The notes beneath the pieces are model-generated. The model was given only the letters and a program-made list of their open reading frames with translations. It was not told the origin of the DNA and ran no database searches. From Thermoflexia bacterium (GTDB taxonomy: Bacteria; Chloroflexota; Anaerolineae; B4-G1; DUEL01), in the NCBI GenBank assembly GCA_011192125.1, contig DUEL01000058.1, forward strand, positions 1-35,866: 35,866 bases of DNA. The letters are read 5' to 3'. The translations under genes were made by a program, and so were the position numbers. Below are positions 8,492 to 21,630 of this stretch, one piece after another (position 1 is the stretch's first letter; every line of letters starts with the position of its first letter).

Positions 8492-9592
8492 GTGGCAAGC
8501 AACGACGGAAAGGTACGCGTGGCGATCATCGGCATCGGAAACTGCGCTTCGGCCCTGGTTCAGGGTGTATACTTCTACCGAGACGCCTCCGACGACGACG
8601 TCGTCCCTGGTCTGATGCACCCGGTGCTGGGCGGATACCACATCCGTGACATCGAGTTCACCGCCGCCTTCGACATCGACGTGGAGAAGGTCGGCAAGGA
8701 CCTTTCCGAGGCGATCTTCGCCGGCCCCAACAACACGGTCCGTTTCTGCGAAGTGCCCCACCTGGGGGTGCCAGTCAGCCGCGGGATGACCCACGACGGC
8801 CTGGGCAGGTACCTGAAGCAAAAGATCACCAAAGCCCCTGGCCCGACCGACGACATCGTCCGCATCCTGAAGGACACCGACACCGACGTCGTGGTCAATT
8901 TCCTGCCCGTAGGCAGCGAGATGGCAACCAAGTGGTACATCGAACAGGTCCTGGAAGCGGGCTGTGGCTTCGTCAACGGCATCCCGGTCTTCATTGCCCG
9001 TGAGCCATACTGGCAACAACGGTTCGCCGAACGCGGCCTGCCGGTCGTCGGCGACGACGTGAAGAGCCAGGTTGGAGCGACCATCGTCCACCGCGTGTTG
9101 ACCCGGCTCCTGCGCGACAGAGGCGTACGCATCGACCGCACCTACCAGCTGAACTTCGGCGGCAATATGGACTTCTACAACATGCTGGAACGGGAGCGGC
9201 TGGAGTCGAAGAAGATCTCCAAGACCACCGCTGTCACCAGCCAGTTGGACTATGAACTACCGGAGGAGAACATCCATGTGGGTCCTTCGGACTACGTGCC
9301 CTGGCTCACCGACCGGAAATGGTGCTACATCCGCCTAGAAGGCACCACCTTCGGCGAGGTCCCGCTGAACATCGAACTGAAACTGGAGGTGTGGGACAGC
9401 CCCAACTCGGCAGGAGTGATCATCGACGCCATCCGCTGCTGCAAACTGGCGATGGATCGGGGACTCTCCGGAGCAATTGTAGCCCCCTCAGCCTATTTCA
9501 TGAAGTCACCTCCGGTGCAGATGACCGACGACGCCGCACGACAAGCGGTGGAGAAATTCATCGCCGGGGAGGCTATGGAGACACTCCCGTAA
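8492..9592 (+). CDS. ino1: myo-Inositol-1-phosphate synthase
   Basis: 366 aa, matching the short bacterial/archaeal form. It uses tightly bound NAD+ to convert glucose-6-phosphate to 1L-myo-inositol-1-phosphate. The dinucleotide fold begins [16 protein letters not shown]; the family blocks [17 protein letters not shown] (about 188-204) and [12 protein letters not shown] (about 220) are intact, as is the segment [15 protein letters not shown]. The start is GTG, preceded by GAGGAGGAGG (8476-8485). It sits between an ArsR-type regulator and a CDP-alcohol phosphotransferase, which together argue that inositol phosphate is used for a phosphoinositide headgroup rather than only as a solute. Confidence 0.96.
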   Translation: MASNDGKVRVAIIGIGNCASALVQGVYFYRDASDDDVVPGLMHPVLGGYHIRDIEFTAAFDIDVEKVGKDLSEAIFAGPNNTVRFCEVPHLGVPVSRGMTHDGLGRYLKQKITKAPGPTDDIVRILKDTDTDVVVNFLPVGSEMATKWYIEQVLEAGCGFVNGIPVFIAREPYWQQRFAERGLPVVGDDVKSQVGATIVHRVLTRLLRDRGVRIDRTYQLNFGGNMDFYNMLERERLESKKISKTTAVTSQLDYELPEENIHVGPSDYVPWLTDRKWCYIRLEGTTFGEVPLNIELKLEVWDSPNSAGVIIDAIRCCKLAMDRGLSGAIVAPSAYFMKSPPVQMTDDAARQAVEKFIAGEAMETLP

Positions 9593-9611
9593 CTGGAGGA
9601 GGAGGGCGGAT

Positions 9612-10253
9612 ATGGAAGAGGTGCAGGTAGGAAAAGCACGGATCGAAAAGGTCAAGAAGCGATCGGAGTACGAATCGTTCACCGATTGGGCCCGAGACGC
9701 TGCACAGGTCATCACGGTCCCCGTGGCCCACTTCCTCCTCCACCTCGGTATCCACCCCAACCAGCTAACGCTCCTTGGCAGTGTGCTCAACCTACTCGTG
9801 GGGGCGGTCCTGGCAATGGGACACCTTACCCTGGGTGGCTGGCTGTTAGCGATCGTCGCCCCGATCGACGCGTTCGACGGCGCGATGGCCCGCTTGACAG
9901 GGCAGCGCAGCCCGCTGGGAGCCTTCTTGGATTCGACGATGGACCGCATCTCCGAAGCAGGACTGTTGATCGGGCTGGCGACCCACTACCTTTACCAAGG
10001 AAGAATGACGGAGGTCCTCCTGGCATTCGTCGCGCTGGCGGGCGCGAACCTGGTCAGTTACACACGGGCACGGGCGGAGGGTCTGGGATACACCTGCAAG
10101 ATCGGGCTACTAACCCGTCTGGAGCGGGCCACGATCCTGACGGTCGGGCTGATCCTGGGATGGCCTACACTCGCTCTGTGGGTCCTCGCCGTCGGCTCCG
10201 TCCTGACAGCCCTGCAACGGATCCTGCACGTATACCGACTGAGCCAGCAGTGA
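9612..10253 (+). CDS. CDP-alcohol phosphotransferase, likely phosphatidylinositol-phosphate synthase
   Basis: 213 aa integral membrane protein with about six hydrophobic segments. The full CDP-alcohol signature is present: D86-x2-D89-G90-x2-A93-R94-x8-G103-x3-D107-x3-D111. The family moves a CMP-activated lipid or alcohol onto an acceptor alcohol using two metal ions held by these Asp residues. Placed 19 bp after ino1, the likely reaction is CDP-diacylglycerol plus inositol-1-phosphate giving phosphatidylinositol phosphate, as in Actinobacteria. The alternative is a stand-alone di-myo-inositol-phosphate synthase domain, but the fused cytidylyltransferase usual for that enzyme is absent. Its TGA stop abuts the stop of the convergent TPR gene, forming TGATCA (10251-10256). 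Confidence 0.85.
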   Translation: MEEVQVGKARIEKVKKRSEYESFTDWARDAAQVITVPVAHFLLHLGIHPNQLTLLGSVLNLLVGAVLAMGHLTLGGWLLAIVAPIDAFDGAMARLTGQRSPLGAFLDSTMDRISEAGLLIGLATHYLYQGRMTEVLLAFVALAGANLVSYTRARAEGLGYTCKIGLLTRLERATILTVGLILGWPTLALWVLAVGSVLTALQRILHVYRLSQQ

Positions 10254-11648
10254 TCAGAGTCCCTCTAGGAGCGCTTCGATCCGATCCCGAAAACCCGAAT
10301 CGATAGGCAGGTCCAAAGCGCGGACGAAACACGCCCGCGCTTTCCTTTTCTCCCCCCGATAGGCATACACCTGACCCAGGTGGTAGTAAGCGAAGACAAA
10401 GTCGGCGTCCAACTGGAGTGCTTGCAGGAGATGGACCTCCGCCCTCTGTACATCCCCGGTCAAGAAGTAGGCCCATCCCAACAGATCGTGGGCAACCGCG
10501 CTCTCAGGCAACAGATCGACCAGACGCCGTGCTCCTTCAACACCCCGCCTCTCCATTCCGCGCTCCAGGCAGAACCGGACCACCCCCTCCCACACCTGGG
10601 GATCATCCGGCGCCAACCGCGCGGCCTCGTCCAGCCAGATGCCCACCACGTTATGCCACCCCAGGTCAGCATAGAGCCGCGCCATATAGAGGCTGAAGGC
10701 CGGGTTCTCTGGATCCAGGTCGTAGGCCATCTCCAGATGGGGACGAGCAGCCCGAGGATCACCCCGGTCAAGATAGTAGAGCCCCATCAGGGATCGGGCC
10801 AGCGGGGACTGGGGAGCCAACTCCACAGCCACCTCCAGGTGCTCCATGGCCTCTCGATCTCTCCCCATCATCCCCAGGGCCTGGCCCAGGAGAGCGTGAG
10901 CGTCGGCGTAAGCAGGTTGGAGCGCAACCGCTTCTCTCAGTGCCAGGACGGCCAGGACTGGCTCGGCGTGGGCAAGGCAAACCCGCCCAACCTGCGCAAG
11001 GCGGTAGGCCGGATCTCCACCCCCCATCAACACCTCCAGCACATCCTCCGCCAGGCTGGTCCGTGCGGCCTGTAAGTAGGAATCAGCCGCGCCGAGATCG
11101 CGCAGGGCGAGCAGAACACCCATACGCTCGTTAGCCAGAGGGTCGAGCGGATCGCCCCTCAGCAGCACCCCGTACTCGGCTACGGCCTTCTCGACCTCTC
11201 CCAGAACGACATAAGCCCAAGCGACCCGGTGCCGGGTCCCTCTGTCCGCGGGATCGTCCTGAAGAGCCACGACACCGTGGGAGAGAACCGCCTCCCAATC
11301 CCCCAGGTCGGCATAAAGAATAACGCGCAGCGGTTCCACCTGCCGGGAAGGAGCCCCCAGGCGACCTGCCTGCTCCAAGGCGGCCAACCCCTCCCGCGGT
11401 CGATTCCACTTCTGGTAGAGATGGGCCAAGCGGAGATAGGGGATCGGATCGGCGGGGCGAAGAGCGGCGGCCTGGCGATACACCTCCTCCGCCGCTGTCC
11501 GCCGCCCCTGGGCTGCCAGGGTGTCCCCGGCCATCAGGAGGGCAAGAAATGGATCGGTTGTAGGCCCTATCGGCTCCGATGGCGTCGGCGGTGCCGCACA
11601 CCCGCCAAACAGGAGCAGGGCCAGAATAAATGCCACCAGGGGCATCAC
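10254..11648 (-). CDS. TPR-repeat lipoprotein
   Basis: 464 aa. A short hydrophobic signal ends in a lipobox, LLFGGC, with Cys17 as the probable lipidation site, followed by a Pro/Thr-rich linker. The rest is a run of about ten tetratricopeptide repeats (for example ADPIPYLRLAHLYQKWNRP and FVFAYYHLGQVYAYRGEKR). It would be anchored on the outside of the membrane as a protein-interaction scaffold. Its ATG overlaps the stop of the saccharopine dehydrogenase gene by 4 bp (11645-11648), so it is translated from the same mRNA; a functional link to lysine metabolism is not obvious. The stop abuts the convergent inositol operon with no intergenic base and no terminator. Confidence 0.88.
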   Translation of the reverse strand: MMPLVAFILALLLFGGCAAPPTPSEPIGPTTDPFLALLMAGDTLAAQGRRTAAEEVYRQAAALRPADPIPYLRLAHLYQKWNRPREGLAALEQAGRLGAPSRQVEPLRVILYADLGDWEAVLSHGVVALQDDPADRGTRHRVAWAYVVLGEVEKAVAEYGVLLRGDPLDPLANERMGVLLALRDLGAADSYLQAARTSLAEDVLEVLMGGGDPAYRLAQVGRVCLAHAEPVLAVLALREAVALQPAYADAHALLGQALGMMGRDREAMEHLEVAVELAPQSPLARSLMGLYYLDRGDPRAARPHLEMAYDLDPENPAFSLYMARLYADLGWHNVVGIWLDEAARLAPDDPQVWEGVVRFCLERGMERRGVEGARRLVDLLPESAVAHDLLGWAYFLTGDVQRAEVHLLQALQLDADFVFAYYHLGQVYAYRGEKRKARACFVRALDLPIDSGFRDRIEALLEGL

Positions 11649-12970
11649 GCCGTGACGTCGGTCGTCCGTTCCTTCACCTCGATTCCCAGGCTCGCCAATT
11701 CGTCCAACACCGGCTCGTAGACCTCCGGGAGGACCGGGATATGGACGCCGGTCAGACCGATTCGGCCCTCAAGGATAAGACGGGAAGCGATCGCCGCAGG
11801 CAGTCCGACGGTGCGGGCCATCGCCGTGTCGCCGTTGGGGACGCCGAAGTCGAGCAGCGTAGCGGTGATCCGTTCCTCCCGATCGGGGTAGGCGGCGACG
11901 AACTCGTGGACCAGGACGACCATATCCCGTTCCCCCTCCCGGTAGGGCATCCTCGCCAGCATCTGGTCGGCGAGGACGTCGAGGAGGGTGGTCTTGGGCG
12001 GGACAGGGGCATCGTCCAGAAGCCCTAGCCACTCCAGGGCCATCATCACCCCAGAATTGGGGGAAACGTTGAGGTAGGCCGCCAGGTCGGCCTTCAGATC
12101 GGACGTCTCCGGCCTGCCGATGAGATCCGCCATCACCTGCCGGAACGTCTTGCCGGGAAGATCAGGGTGTTCCTCCAGACTGAAATAGCCCAGTTCGTTC
12201 AGTTTCTGCATCACGTCGCACCAGCCCAGGTTGCGGAGCGTCCCCCGGTACATCGTCTCCACCTCGGGAATGCCGTAGAGATCGATGTAGGGGAGGGAGT
12301 CCCGGTTGGGATAGGCCTCCAGATCCCCCAGCCCTTCGACCCACATCACATAGTGGGTAGCGAAGAGACGAGCGTTGGGCACCTCAACGATGCGACCGTT
12401 CTCCTTGTAGCGGGCATCGTTCCGGCCGGCCAGGACCACGCCTCGGGGGCTCCAAGAGAACTTGTAGCCAAGTGGGTTGTCGTTGGCATCGGGCGCGGGC
12501 AGGCCGCCGCAGTAGGAGCGGAAGGAGCGGACCCTTCCCCCGGCGGCGTGAACCCGGTGGATGACCCGCATCGCCGACATATGGTCGATGCCGGGGTCGA
12601 GACCGATCTCGTTGAGGAGGATGACGCCGGCCTCCCTCGCCGCCCCGTCCAACGCGCGCATCTCGTCTTTGACGTAGGACGTGGTGACCAGGTGACAGCG
12701 ATGGCGGATGCACGCCTTAGCGACCTGGACGTGGTAAACATAGGGAAGCAGGCTGACGGTCAGATCGGCCTCCCGGACCAGGCCGTTCAACCGATCGGCC
12801 TCCCTGGTGATGTCGAAGGCCGTCGCCTGACCGTTCGGGTAGCCTTCCACCAGGGCCCGAGCCTTGGCGACGGTCCGACTGGCGACGGTGACCTCAAATC
12901 CCTTATCCAGCAGATAGCGTACTAACGGCCTGGCGACCAGACCTGCGCCGAAGACGAGAACCTTGCTCAC
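11645..12970 (-). CDS. Saccharopine dehydrogenase/reductase (glutamate-side type)
   Basis: 441 aa. The N-terminal Rossmann fold VLVFGAGLVARPLVRYLL binds NAD(P); the C-terminal domain contains the LNEIGLDPGIDHMSAM and SYCGGLPAPDANDNPLGYKFSWSPRG blocks typical of the Lys9/AASS C-terminal half. It interconverts saccharopine with glutamate plus alpha-aminoadipate semialdehyde. A TTG at 12976 extends the frame, but GGGAGG directly abuts that TTG, while the GTG at 12970 sits 6 bases after it; I use the GTG. It follows the lysine-ketoglutarate-reductase-like gene by 126 bp, so both halves of the fused eukaryotic AASS enzyme are adjacent separate genes here. It may serve lysine catabolism; direction cannot be read from sequence. 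Confidence 0.92.
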   Translation of the reverse strand: MSKVLVFGAGLVARPLVRYLLDKGFEVTVASRTVAKARALVEGYPNGQATAFDITREADRLNGLVREADLTVSLLPYVYHVQVAKACIRHRCHLVTTSYVKDEMRALDGAAREAGVILLNEIGLDPGIDHMSAMRVIHRVHAAGGRVRSFRSYCGGLPAPDANDNPLGYKFSWSPRGVVLAGRNDARYKENGRIVEVPNARLFATHYVMWVEGLGDLEAYPNRDSLPYIDLYGIPEVETMYRGTLRNLGWCDVMQKLNELGYFSLEEHPDLPGKTFRQVMADLIGRPETSDLKADLAAYLNVSPNSGVMMALEWLGLLDDAPVPPKTTLLDVLADQMLARMPYREGERDMVVLVHEFVAAYPDREERITATLLDFGVPNGDTAMARTVGLPAAIASRLILEGRIGLTGVHIPVLPEVYEPVLDELASLGIEVKERTTDVTA

Positions 12971-13023
12971 GGTCAACCTCCCGATCGAAGATGCAAAATG
13001 CAGGATACAAGCACAGAAAGATA

Positions 13024-13056
13024 GCGGGGAAGATGCTCGTTTCCCGGCTTCCCCGC
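13024..13056 (-). other. Hairpin between the two saccharopine-pathway genes
   Basis: GCGGGGAAG (13024-13032) and CTTCCCCGC (13048-13056) form a perfect 9-bp stem with a 15-nt loop in the 126-bp spacer. On the minus-strand transcript it is followed by TATCTTTCTGTG rather than a clean U run, so it is a weak terminator at best; it could be an mRNA-processing or stability element that sets the ratio of the flanking genes. Confidence 0.45.
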
Positions 13057-13096
13057 TTCCTTGCCCCCTTCGTCCTCCGTCTCTCGCCGCTTCTCG

Positions 13097-14431
13097 CTAC
13101 CCGAGAAACCGCTCCAGATACCGGTAATCGGGCGTCAACTCCCCCCGATAGGCGATGACCGCCCGCTTGATCTCCGGCGGAAGGGCCAGTTCGTCGAACG
13201 GGACGGTATAGTCGGCCAGGGCGATGGCGGGGACGAACTGGCGGAGGACCGCGCTGAAGTCGATCGACGCCTCCCGGGGCAGTTCGCTGGGCAGGATGTC
13301 CACCGCCAGGACCACCACACCCTCCCCCTCGTAGCCGTCGGTCACCTCTTCGGTGAGGGGATTGTAGACATAAACGGGATCGCCCGGCTCGGTACACTTG
13401 ACGGTGCACTCGATCGCCCCCTCGATGTCGCAACTGATGTCGCCGATAACCCGCAGACGGGGACGGGTCGGACCGCCGAACAGGTCCTTCAGAAAGGCCT
13501 TTGTCACCAACCGCGGGTACTTCGCCTCCCAGTAGATGCCGTTGACCAGGACGGTCAGATAGGGCACGTAGGAGGAAAAGCGAGAGCGGTATTTCTCCGG
13601 GTAGTTGTAGTAGTCCTGCAGGTCGAACGAACCCTCCGGATCGACCGGCTCCACCATATGCTCTTCCTTGAAGACGACCTTGTAGAGCGTGTGGGGGTCC
13701 GGCTCCTGCTCGAAAAGGGCCGCCAGATCCCCCGGTTCCACCTCCTGGAAGGGAAGCAGGTCGAAGATCTCCTGCGCCCCACGGGAGACGTTGCCGTAGC
13801 CTGCGAAGCCGACCACCAACGGGACCAAATCCCGGGGCAACCCCTCGCGGCGGATCCGCTCGCCGGCCTCTTGCACCGCCCGCCGGGCGGCCTCCAGATC
13901 CGGATAGGTATGGGCCTGCTGGATGGAAACGAATGGGGTAGGGACCCCCTCCCACTCCAGCCGCTTCCCCAACGCCCAAAGGGTATCCAACATCCCGGCC
14001 CATCCCGCGTGCCGCCCGAAGAAGATCAGCCGTCGGCCCTTCTCGTCGGTGATCTTCTCGTAGTCGATCAGCACACACCCTAGATCCAGCAACCGTTTCA
14101 GCATCGGCATGTTGTAGGGCTGCCCCTTGATGACGTGGGCGAAGTAGACGTAGGTCTTCCCCGGCAGGAGCAAGTGAGGGGGAACCTCCTTGACGGCGAA
14201 GATGACGTCGCAGGGAGAGAGGTCCTCCTGGACCTGCGCGCCGACGGCAGCGTACTCCTCGTCCTTGAAGACACGGATCTCCGAGGGTTGGACGACCACC
14301 TGGATGCCGTGCTCGGCGATCAGTTCCCGCACATCCTCCGGGACCAACGGCACCCGCCGCTCCCAGATCGACTTGTCCTCCCGCCGGATACCGATCACCG
14401 CTGTCCCTTCTTTTGTCGACCTCAACCCCAC
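13097..14431 (-). CDS. Lysine-ketoglutarate reductase-like saccharopine dehydrogenase (lysine side)
   Basis: 444 aa. The N-terminal part (about 10-140) is an alanine dehydrogenase/transhydrogenase-like domain (IGIRREDKSIWERRVPL, then KEVPPHLLLPGKTYVYFAH). A nucleotide-binding region follows (VVGFAGYGNVSRGAQEI, about 215), and a C-terminal segment contains RLRVIGDISCDIEGAIECT. This is the order of the N-terminal half of eukaryotic AASS, which condenses lysine and 2-oxoglutarate to saccharopine. The GTG start at 14431 is supported by GGGAGGTG 5 bases away. It lies 46 bp after the nucleotidyltransferase gene and upstream of its partner enzyme. Confidence 0.9.
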   Translation of the reverse strand: MGLRSTKEGTAVIGIRREDKSIWERRVPLVPEDVRELIAEHGIQVVVQPSEIRVFKDEEYAAVGAQVQEDLSPCDVIFAVKEVPPHLLLPGKTYVYFAHVIKGQPYNMPMLKRLLDLGCVLIDYEKITDEKGRRLIFFGRHAGWAGMLDTLWALGKRLEWEGVPTPFVSIQQAHTYPDLEAARRAVQEAGERIRREGLPRDLVPLVVGFAGYGNVSRGAQEIFDLLPFQEVEPGDLAALFEQEPDPHTLYKVVFKEEHMVEPVDPEGSFDLQDYYNYPEKYRSRFSSYVPYLTVLVNGIYWEAKYPRLVTKAFLKDLFGGPTRPRLRVIGDISCDIEGAIECTVKCTEPGDPVYVYNPLTEEVTDGYEGEGVVVLAVDILPSELPREASIDFSAVLRQFVPAIALADYTVPFDELALPPEIKRAVIAYRGELTPDYRYLERFLG

Positions 14432-14477
14432 GGCACACCTCCCTCAACCACAATCATCCAGTCGCCCAACCACCCGG

Positions 14478-15257
14478 TCACCAAACCTTCCACGGCGCAC
14501 TCTCCGCCCACAACGTGTTCATCTCCTGCGCGTCCTTGAACGTGTCCATCGCCCGCCAGAACCCGCGGTGCTCGTAGACGGCCAGTTGCCCATCGGTGGC
14601 GAGGCGCTGGAGAGGTTCCTTCTCCAACACCACATCGTCACCCCCTTGCAGGTACTCCAGGACCTCTCGCTCGAAGACGAAGAAACCGCCGTTGATCAGG
14701 TTGTCGACCAGCGGTTTCTCCTCAAAGTGGGTCGCTATGCCGTCCGGATCGGTCTTGAGCACCCCGAAGCGGGAGAAGGAGCGAACCCCTGTGACGGTGG
14801 CGATGCGGCCCATTCGTCGGTGGAAGGCAAGGAGGTCGTGGAGGTCAATGTTGGCCACACCGTCGCCGTAGGTGGCGAAGAAGGTCTGGGTACGGACATA
14901 CCGGGCTGCTTTGCGGATCCGCGCCCCGGTCTGGGTATACAGACCAGTGTCCGCGAAGGTGATCCGCCACCCCGCCTCGGCGCTGGGAGTGTGGTATTCG
15001 ATCGACGGATTGGCCCCCAGCGTGAGGGTGAAATCCCGGGTCAGCGGGCCGTACTCGAGGAAATACCGCTTGACATCCCTTCCCCGATAGCCCAGAGCGA
15101 GGATGAAATTGGTGAATCCCTGAGCAGCGTAGATCTTCATCACGTGCCACAGAATGGGGCGGCCACCGATCTCCACCAGCACCTTCGGCCGCTCGTCCCC
15201 CATCCGGATGCCCATTCCGCCGCAGAGAATGACGACTGGCAAGTCCTCAGCCGGCAT
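14478..15257 (-). CDS. rfbF: Sugar-phosphate nucleotidyltransferase, glucose-1-phosphate cytidylyltransferase-like
   Basis: 259 aa. The family transfers CMP from CTP to glucose-1-phosphate, starting CDP-dideoxyhexose synthesis. Seen are the nucleotide loop LCGGMGIRMGDERPKVLVEIGG, then PILWHVMKIYAAQGF, the metal Asp in TYGDGVANID (about 127), and FGVLKTDPDG and GGFFVFEREVLEYL further on. The nucleotide loop is about five residues shorter than in typical RfbF, so the exact sugar or nucleotide is less certain. No dideoxyhexose dehydratase genes follow. The ATG has GGAGG 6 bases upstream and overlaps the membrane-protein gene by 11 bp. Confidence 0.8.
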   Translation of the reverse strand: MPAEDLPVVILCGGMGIRMGDERPKVLVEIGGRPILWHVMKIYAAQGFTNFILALGYRGRDVKRYFLEYGPLTRDFTLTLGANPSIEYHTPSAEAGWRITFADTGLYTQTGARIRKAARYVRTQTFFATYGDGVANIDLHDLLAFHRRMGRIATVTGVRSFSRFGVLKTDPDGIATHFEEKPLVDNLINGGFFVFEREVLEYLQGGDDVVLEKEPLQRLATDGQLAVYEHRGFWRAMDTFKDAQEMNTLWAESAPWKVW

Positions 15258-15969
15258 GCTCTTCCTCCGTGCCTGCGGATGTCCCTACCACAGCCCGCCA
15301 GGCCTTCCGCCACGAGAACAACCAGACCACCAGGGCAACGCCTCCGTTCAGGACATAGGCGATCAGGTCCCGCACCCAGTACCGGACAGCCAGTTCGTCC
15401 TCCCACTCGACGTACCCGCCGATTCCCTCGCTGACCGTAAGGAGGAGATCCTGTGCGTAGGACAGAAACAGGAGGAACCCGACCACGACAAGGGCGTAGA
15501 GGTACCCCCAGGCGATGGGGGATGCGCCGACCCGTTGCCCCATCCGCTTCCCCCACCACAGGTGGAGCGCCAGCAACCCTCCCATAGCCACCACCCCGGC
15601 TACTCCACCGACTAGACGCTGGATCAACTCGGTGCGGGTGTAGAAGAAGAGCCCCCCAACGTGGGCGTGGGCCCAACGTCTGACCACGGGCAGCGTGGCG
15701 ATGAACGCCTGCATCTCGTCGGCGTCCGGCTCATACTCATCCTCGGCGTAGGCCTGCAGGGCAAGGGAAGATCCACTCCAGACCACCCCGCCGAGGTTGA
15801 GAAGCAAGGCCAAAGCGCAAAAGAGGGCAATGGCATATAGATAGAGGTAACCCAAGGAGATATGCAGAGAATGCTGACGCTGCCGGTAGGCGATAACGGC
15901 CATCGCCAGGAGGCCGATCGAGAAGACGAGATCCAGGATCGTCCCCCGGCTGACTCCTCCGCTGATCAC
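15247..15969 (-). CDS. Polytopic membrane protein of unknown function
   Basis: 240 aa with about six hydrophobic segments (roughly 11-28, 38-62, 118-140, 150-172, and two toward the end) and a charged C-terminus. A soluble-looking acidic loop ([17 protein letters not shown], about 72-90) lies between segments two and three. I do not recognise a catalytic motif. The GTG start overlaps the mtnA stop (GTGA, 15966-15969) and follows AGGAGGGACAGA, so it is translated with mtnA. Its end overlaps the nucleotidyltransferase gene. Confidence 0.75.
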   Translation of the reverse strand: MISGGVSRGTILDLVFSIGLLAMAVIAYRQRQHSLHISLGYLYLYAIALFCALALLLNLGGVVWSGSSLALQAYAEDEYEPDADEMQAFIATLPVVRRWAHAHVGGLFFYTRTELIQRLVGGVAGVVAMGGLLALHLWWGKRMGQRVGASPIAWGYLYALVVVGFLLFLSYAQDLLLTVSEGIGGYVEWEDELAVRYWVRDLIAYVLNGGVALVVWLFSWRKAWRAVVGTSAGTEEEHAG

Positions 15970-17009
15970 TCTGTCCCTCCTTCGACGAGGGGAGGTAGCG
16001 TCAGGTGGAAGGGTGGGTAAGCGATGCCGCGCTCAGTGACGATCCCGGTGACGTATCGATGGGGGGTGACATCGAAGGCCGGGTTGGCTACCGGGACCCC
16101 CTCAGGAGCGACGGGCTTTCCCATCAGGGTCAAGGCGGTCACCTCCTCCGGCGGGCGCTCCTCAATGGGAATCTCCTCCCCCGTCGAGAGGGAGAGGTCC
16201 ACCGTGGACGTTGGAGCAACGACGTAGAAAGGTATCCCGTTCTCCTTTGCCACGACCGCCAGTTTGTAGGTGCCAATCTTGTTGGCAACGTCCCCGTTGG
16301 CGGCGATCCGATCCGCTCCCACAAGCACTAGGTCGGCCTGACCGGTGCGCATGAAGTGGCCGGCGGCGTTATCGGCGATGAGGGTGAAGGGGATACCCAG
16401 CCGCTGGAGTTCCCAGGCGGTGAGGCGGGCTCCCTGAAGACGGGGGCGGGTCTCGTCCACCAGGACGTGGACTCGCTTCCCCTGTTCGTGGGCGGCCCGA
16501 ATGACCCCGAGGGCGGTCCCGTAGTCCACCGTCGCCAGCGCGCCGGTGTTGCAGTGGTGGAGAATCGTCGCTCCATCGGGGACGACGCTGGCGCCGATCT
16601 CCCCCATCCGGCGGTTGACCGCCACGTCCTCGTCGGCGATGGCCTGCGCCTCCTCCAGCGCAGCCTCTCGCATTCGACCGGGGTCCCGCTCCTCGGCGAC
16701 ACGCCGCAGCACCCGCTCCACCGCCCACGCCAGGTTGACGGCGGTGGGACGGGCAGCACGGAGGATCTCCGCCGCCCTCTCCAGGTCGCGGAGCACGCCT
16801 TCCCGGTCGCGGGCCGGGCTTCGGAGGGCCGCCAGCGCCATCCCGAACCCCGCCGTCGCACCGATAGCCGGTGCACCCCGTACAACCATCTCCCGGATCG
16901 CCCGGGCGACGGCTTCCACCTCCGTCAACTCGACGACGCGGAACTCGCTGGGGAGAAGCCGCTGATCGATCAGGCGGACCCTTCCTTCATGCCATTCGAC
17001 AGTACGCAT
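15966..17009 (-). CDS. mtnA: S-methyl-5-thioribose-1-phosphate isomerase
   Basis: 347 aa. It isomerises methylthioribose-1-phosphate to methylthioribulose-1-phosphate in methionine salvage. Family signatures include [19 protein letters not shown] (about 48-66), the active-site Cys in HHCNTGALA (about 160), [18 protein letters not shown] with the catalytic Asp (about 237), and [11 protein letters not shown] start at the ATG at 17009, which has GGAG 11 bases upstream; a GTG at 17021 would add four residues but has its ribosome site too close. It is the first gene of the operon; no other methionine-salvage gene is present. Confidence 0.95.
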   Translation of the reverse strand: MRTVEWHEGRVRLIDQRLLPSEFRVVELTEVEAVARAIREMVVRGAPAIGATAGFGMALAALRSPARDREGVLRDLERAAEILRAARPTAVNLAWAVERVLRRVAEERDPGRMREAALEEAQAIADEDVAVNRRMGEIGASVVPDGATILHHCNTGALATVDYGTALGVIRAAHEQGKRVHVLVDETRPRLQGARLTAWELQRLGIPFTLIADNAAGHFMRTGQADLVLVGADRIAANGDVANKIGTYKLAVVAKENGIPFYVVAPTSTVDLSLSTGEEIPIEERPPEEVTALTLMGKPVAPEGVPVANPAFDVTPHRYVTGIVTERGIAYPPFHLTLPPLVEGGTE

Positions 17010-17071
17010 TGGGGGATCCACTCCGCATTGGTGTCAGGATGTCTCGGCCAGCCAAGTCCAGCCGGGGAGGT

Positions 17072-17100
17072 ATGGTAGCACGGGGGAGGGGGTTTGTCAA
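17072..17100 (-). promoter_or_regulatory. Promoter for the mtnA operon
   Basis: On the minus strand: TTGACA (17100-17095), 17 bp, TACCAT (17077-17072). It starts right after the rpoC terminator, giving a leader of about 55 nt to mtnA. It probably serves all six genes down to the TPR lipoprotein. Confidence 0.7.
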
Positions 17101-17121
17101 ACGGTGGGCAATGGCAAAACG

Positions 17122-17151
17122 AAAAAGGGGGAGTCCCTTGAGACCCCCCCT
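17122..17151 (-). terminator. Intrinsic terminator of rpoC
   Basis: On the minus strand a G-rich arm ending in GTC pairs with GAC-T-CCCCC across a short loop, followed by five T residues (17126-17122). It begins 15 bp after the rpoC stop. Confidence 0.8.
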
Positions 17152-17165
17152 TGCCATCGACTGCC

Positions 17166-21473
<4,308 letters not shown>

Positions 21474-21516
21474 CCACCCCTCCACCGCCTGTTGATCGGG
21501 CGATCGACATGCATAA

Positions 21517-21548
21517 ATGAAGCGCCTGAGGGTCCCTCAGCGCTTCAT
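21517..21548 (-). promoter_or_regulatory. Long hairpin in the rpoC 5' leader
   Basis: ATGAAGCGC (21517-21525) pairs with GCGCTTCAT (21540-21548), and TGAGGG with CCCTCA inside it, giving about 14 bp with a single bulge. It lies wholly in the untranslated leader, about 20 nt after the predicted transcript start and 44 nt before the start codon. A second near-palindrome, centred on GATCGGGCGATC, follows closer to the ribosome site. No U run follows, so control of translation or RNA stability is more likely than simple termination. Confidence 0.7.
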
Positions 21549-21574
21549 CTTCCTCGGATCGACCAGTGGGGATA

Positions 21575-21602
21575 ATTATAATCGATTGCTTGTTTTTGTC
21601 AA
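21575..21602 (-). promoter_or_regulatory. Consensus promoter for rpoC
   Basis: On the minus strand: TTGACA (21602-21597), 16 bp, TATAAT (21580-21575), both hexamers perfect. Transcription would start near 21568, about 95 nt before the ATG. The -35 box overlaps that of the divergent kinase promoter by five bases. Confidence 0.85.
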
Positions 21603-21623
21603 GCCGGAAAACTCTGCTATACT
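21596..21623 (+). promoter_or_regulatory. Promoter for ROK kinase, giving a leaderless mRNA
   Basis: TTGTCA (21596-21601), 16 bp, TATACT (21618-21623). The expected transcript start is at about 21630, and the ATG begins at 21631. There is no Shine-Dalgarno sequence in the preceding bases, consistent with leaderless translation. Confidence 0.75.
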
Positions 21624-21630
21624 ATATTAG

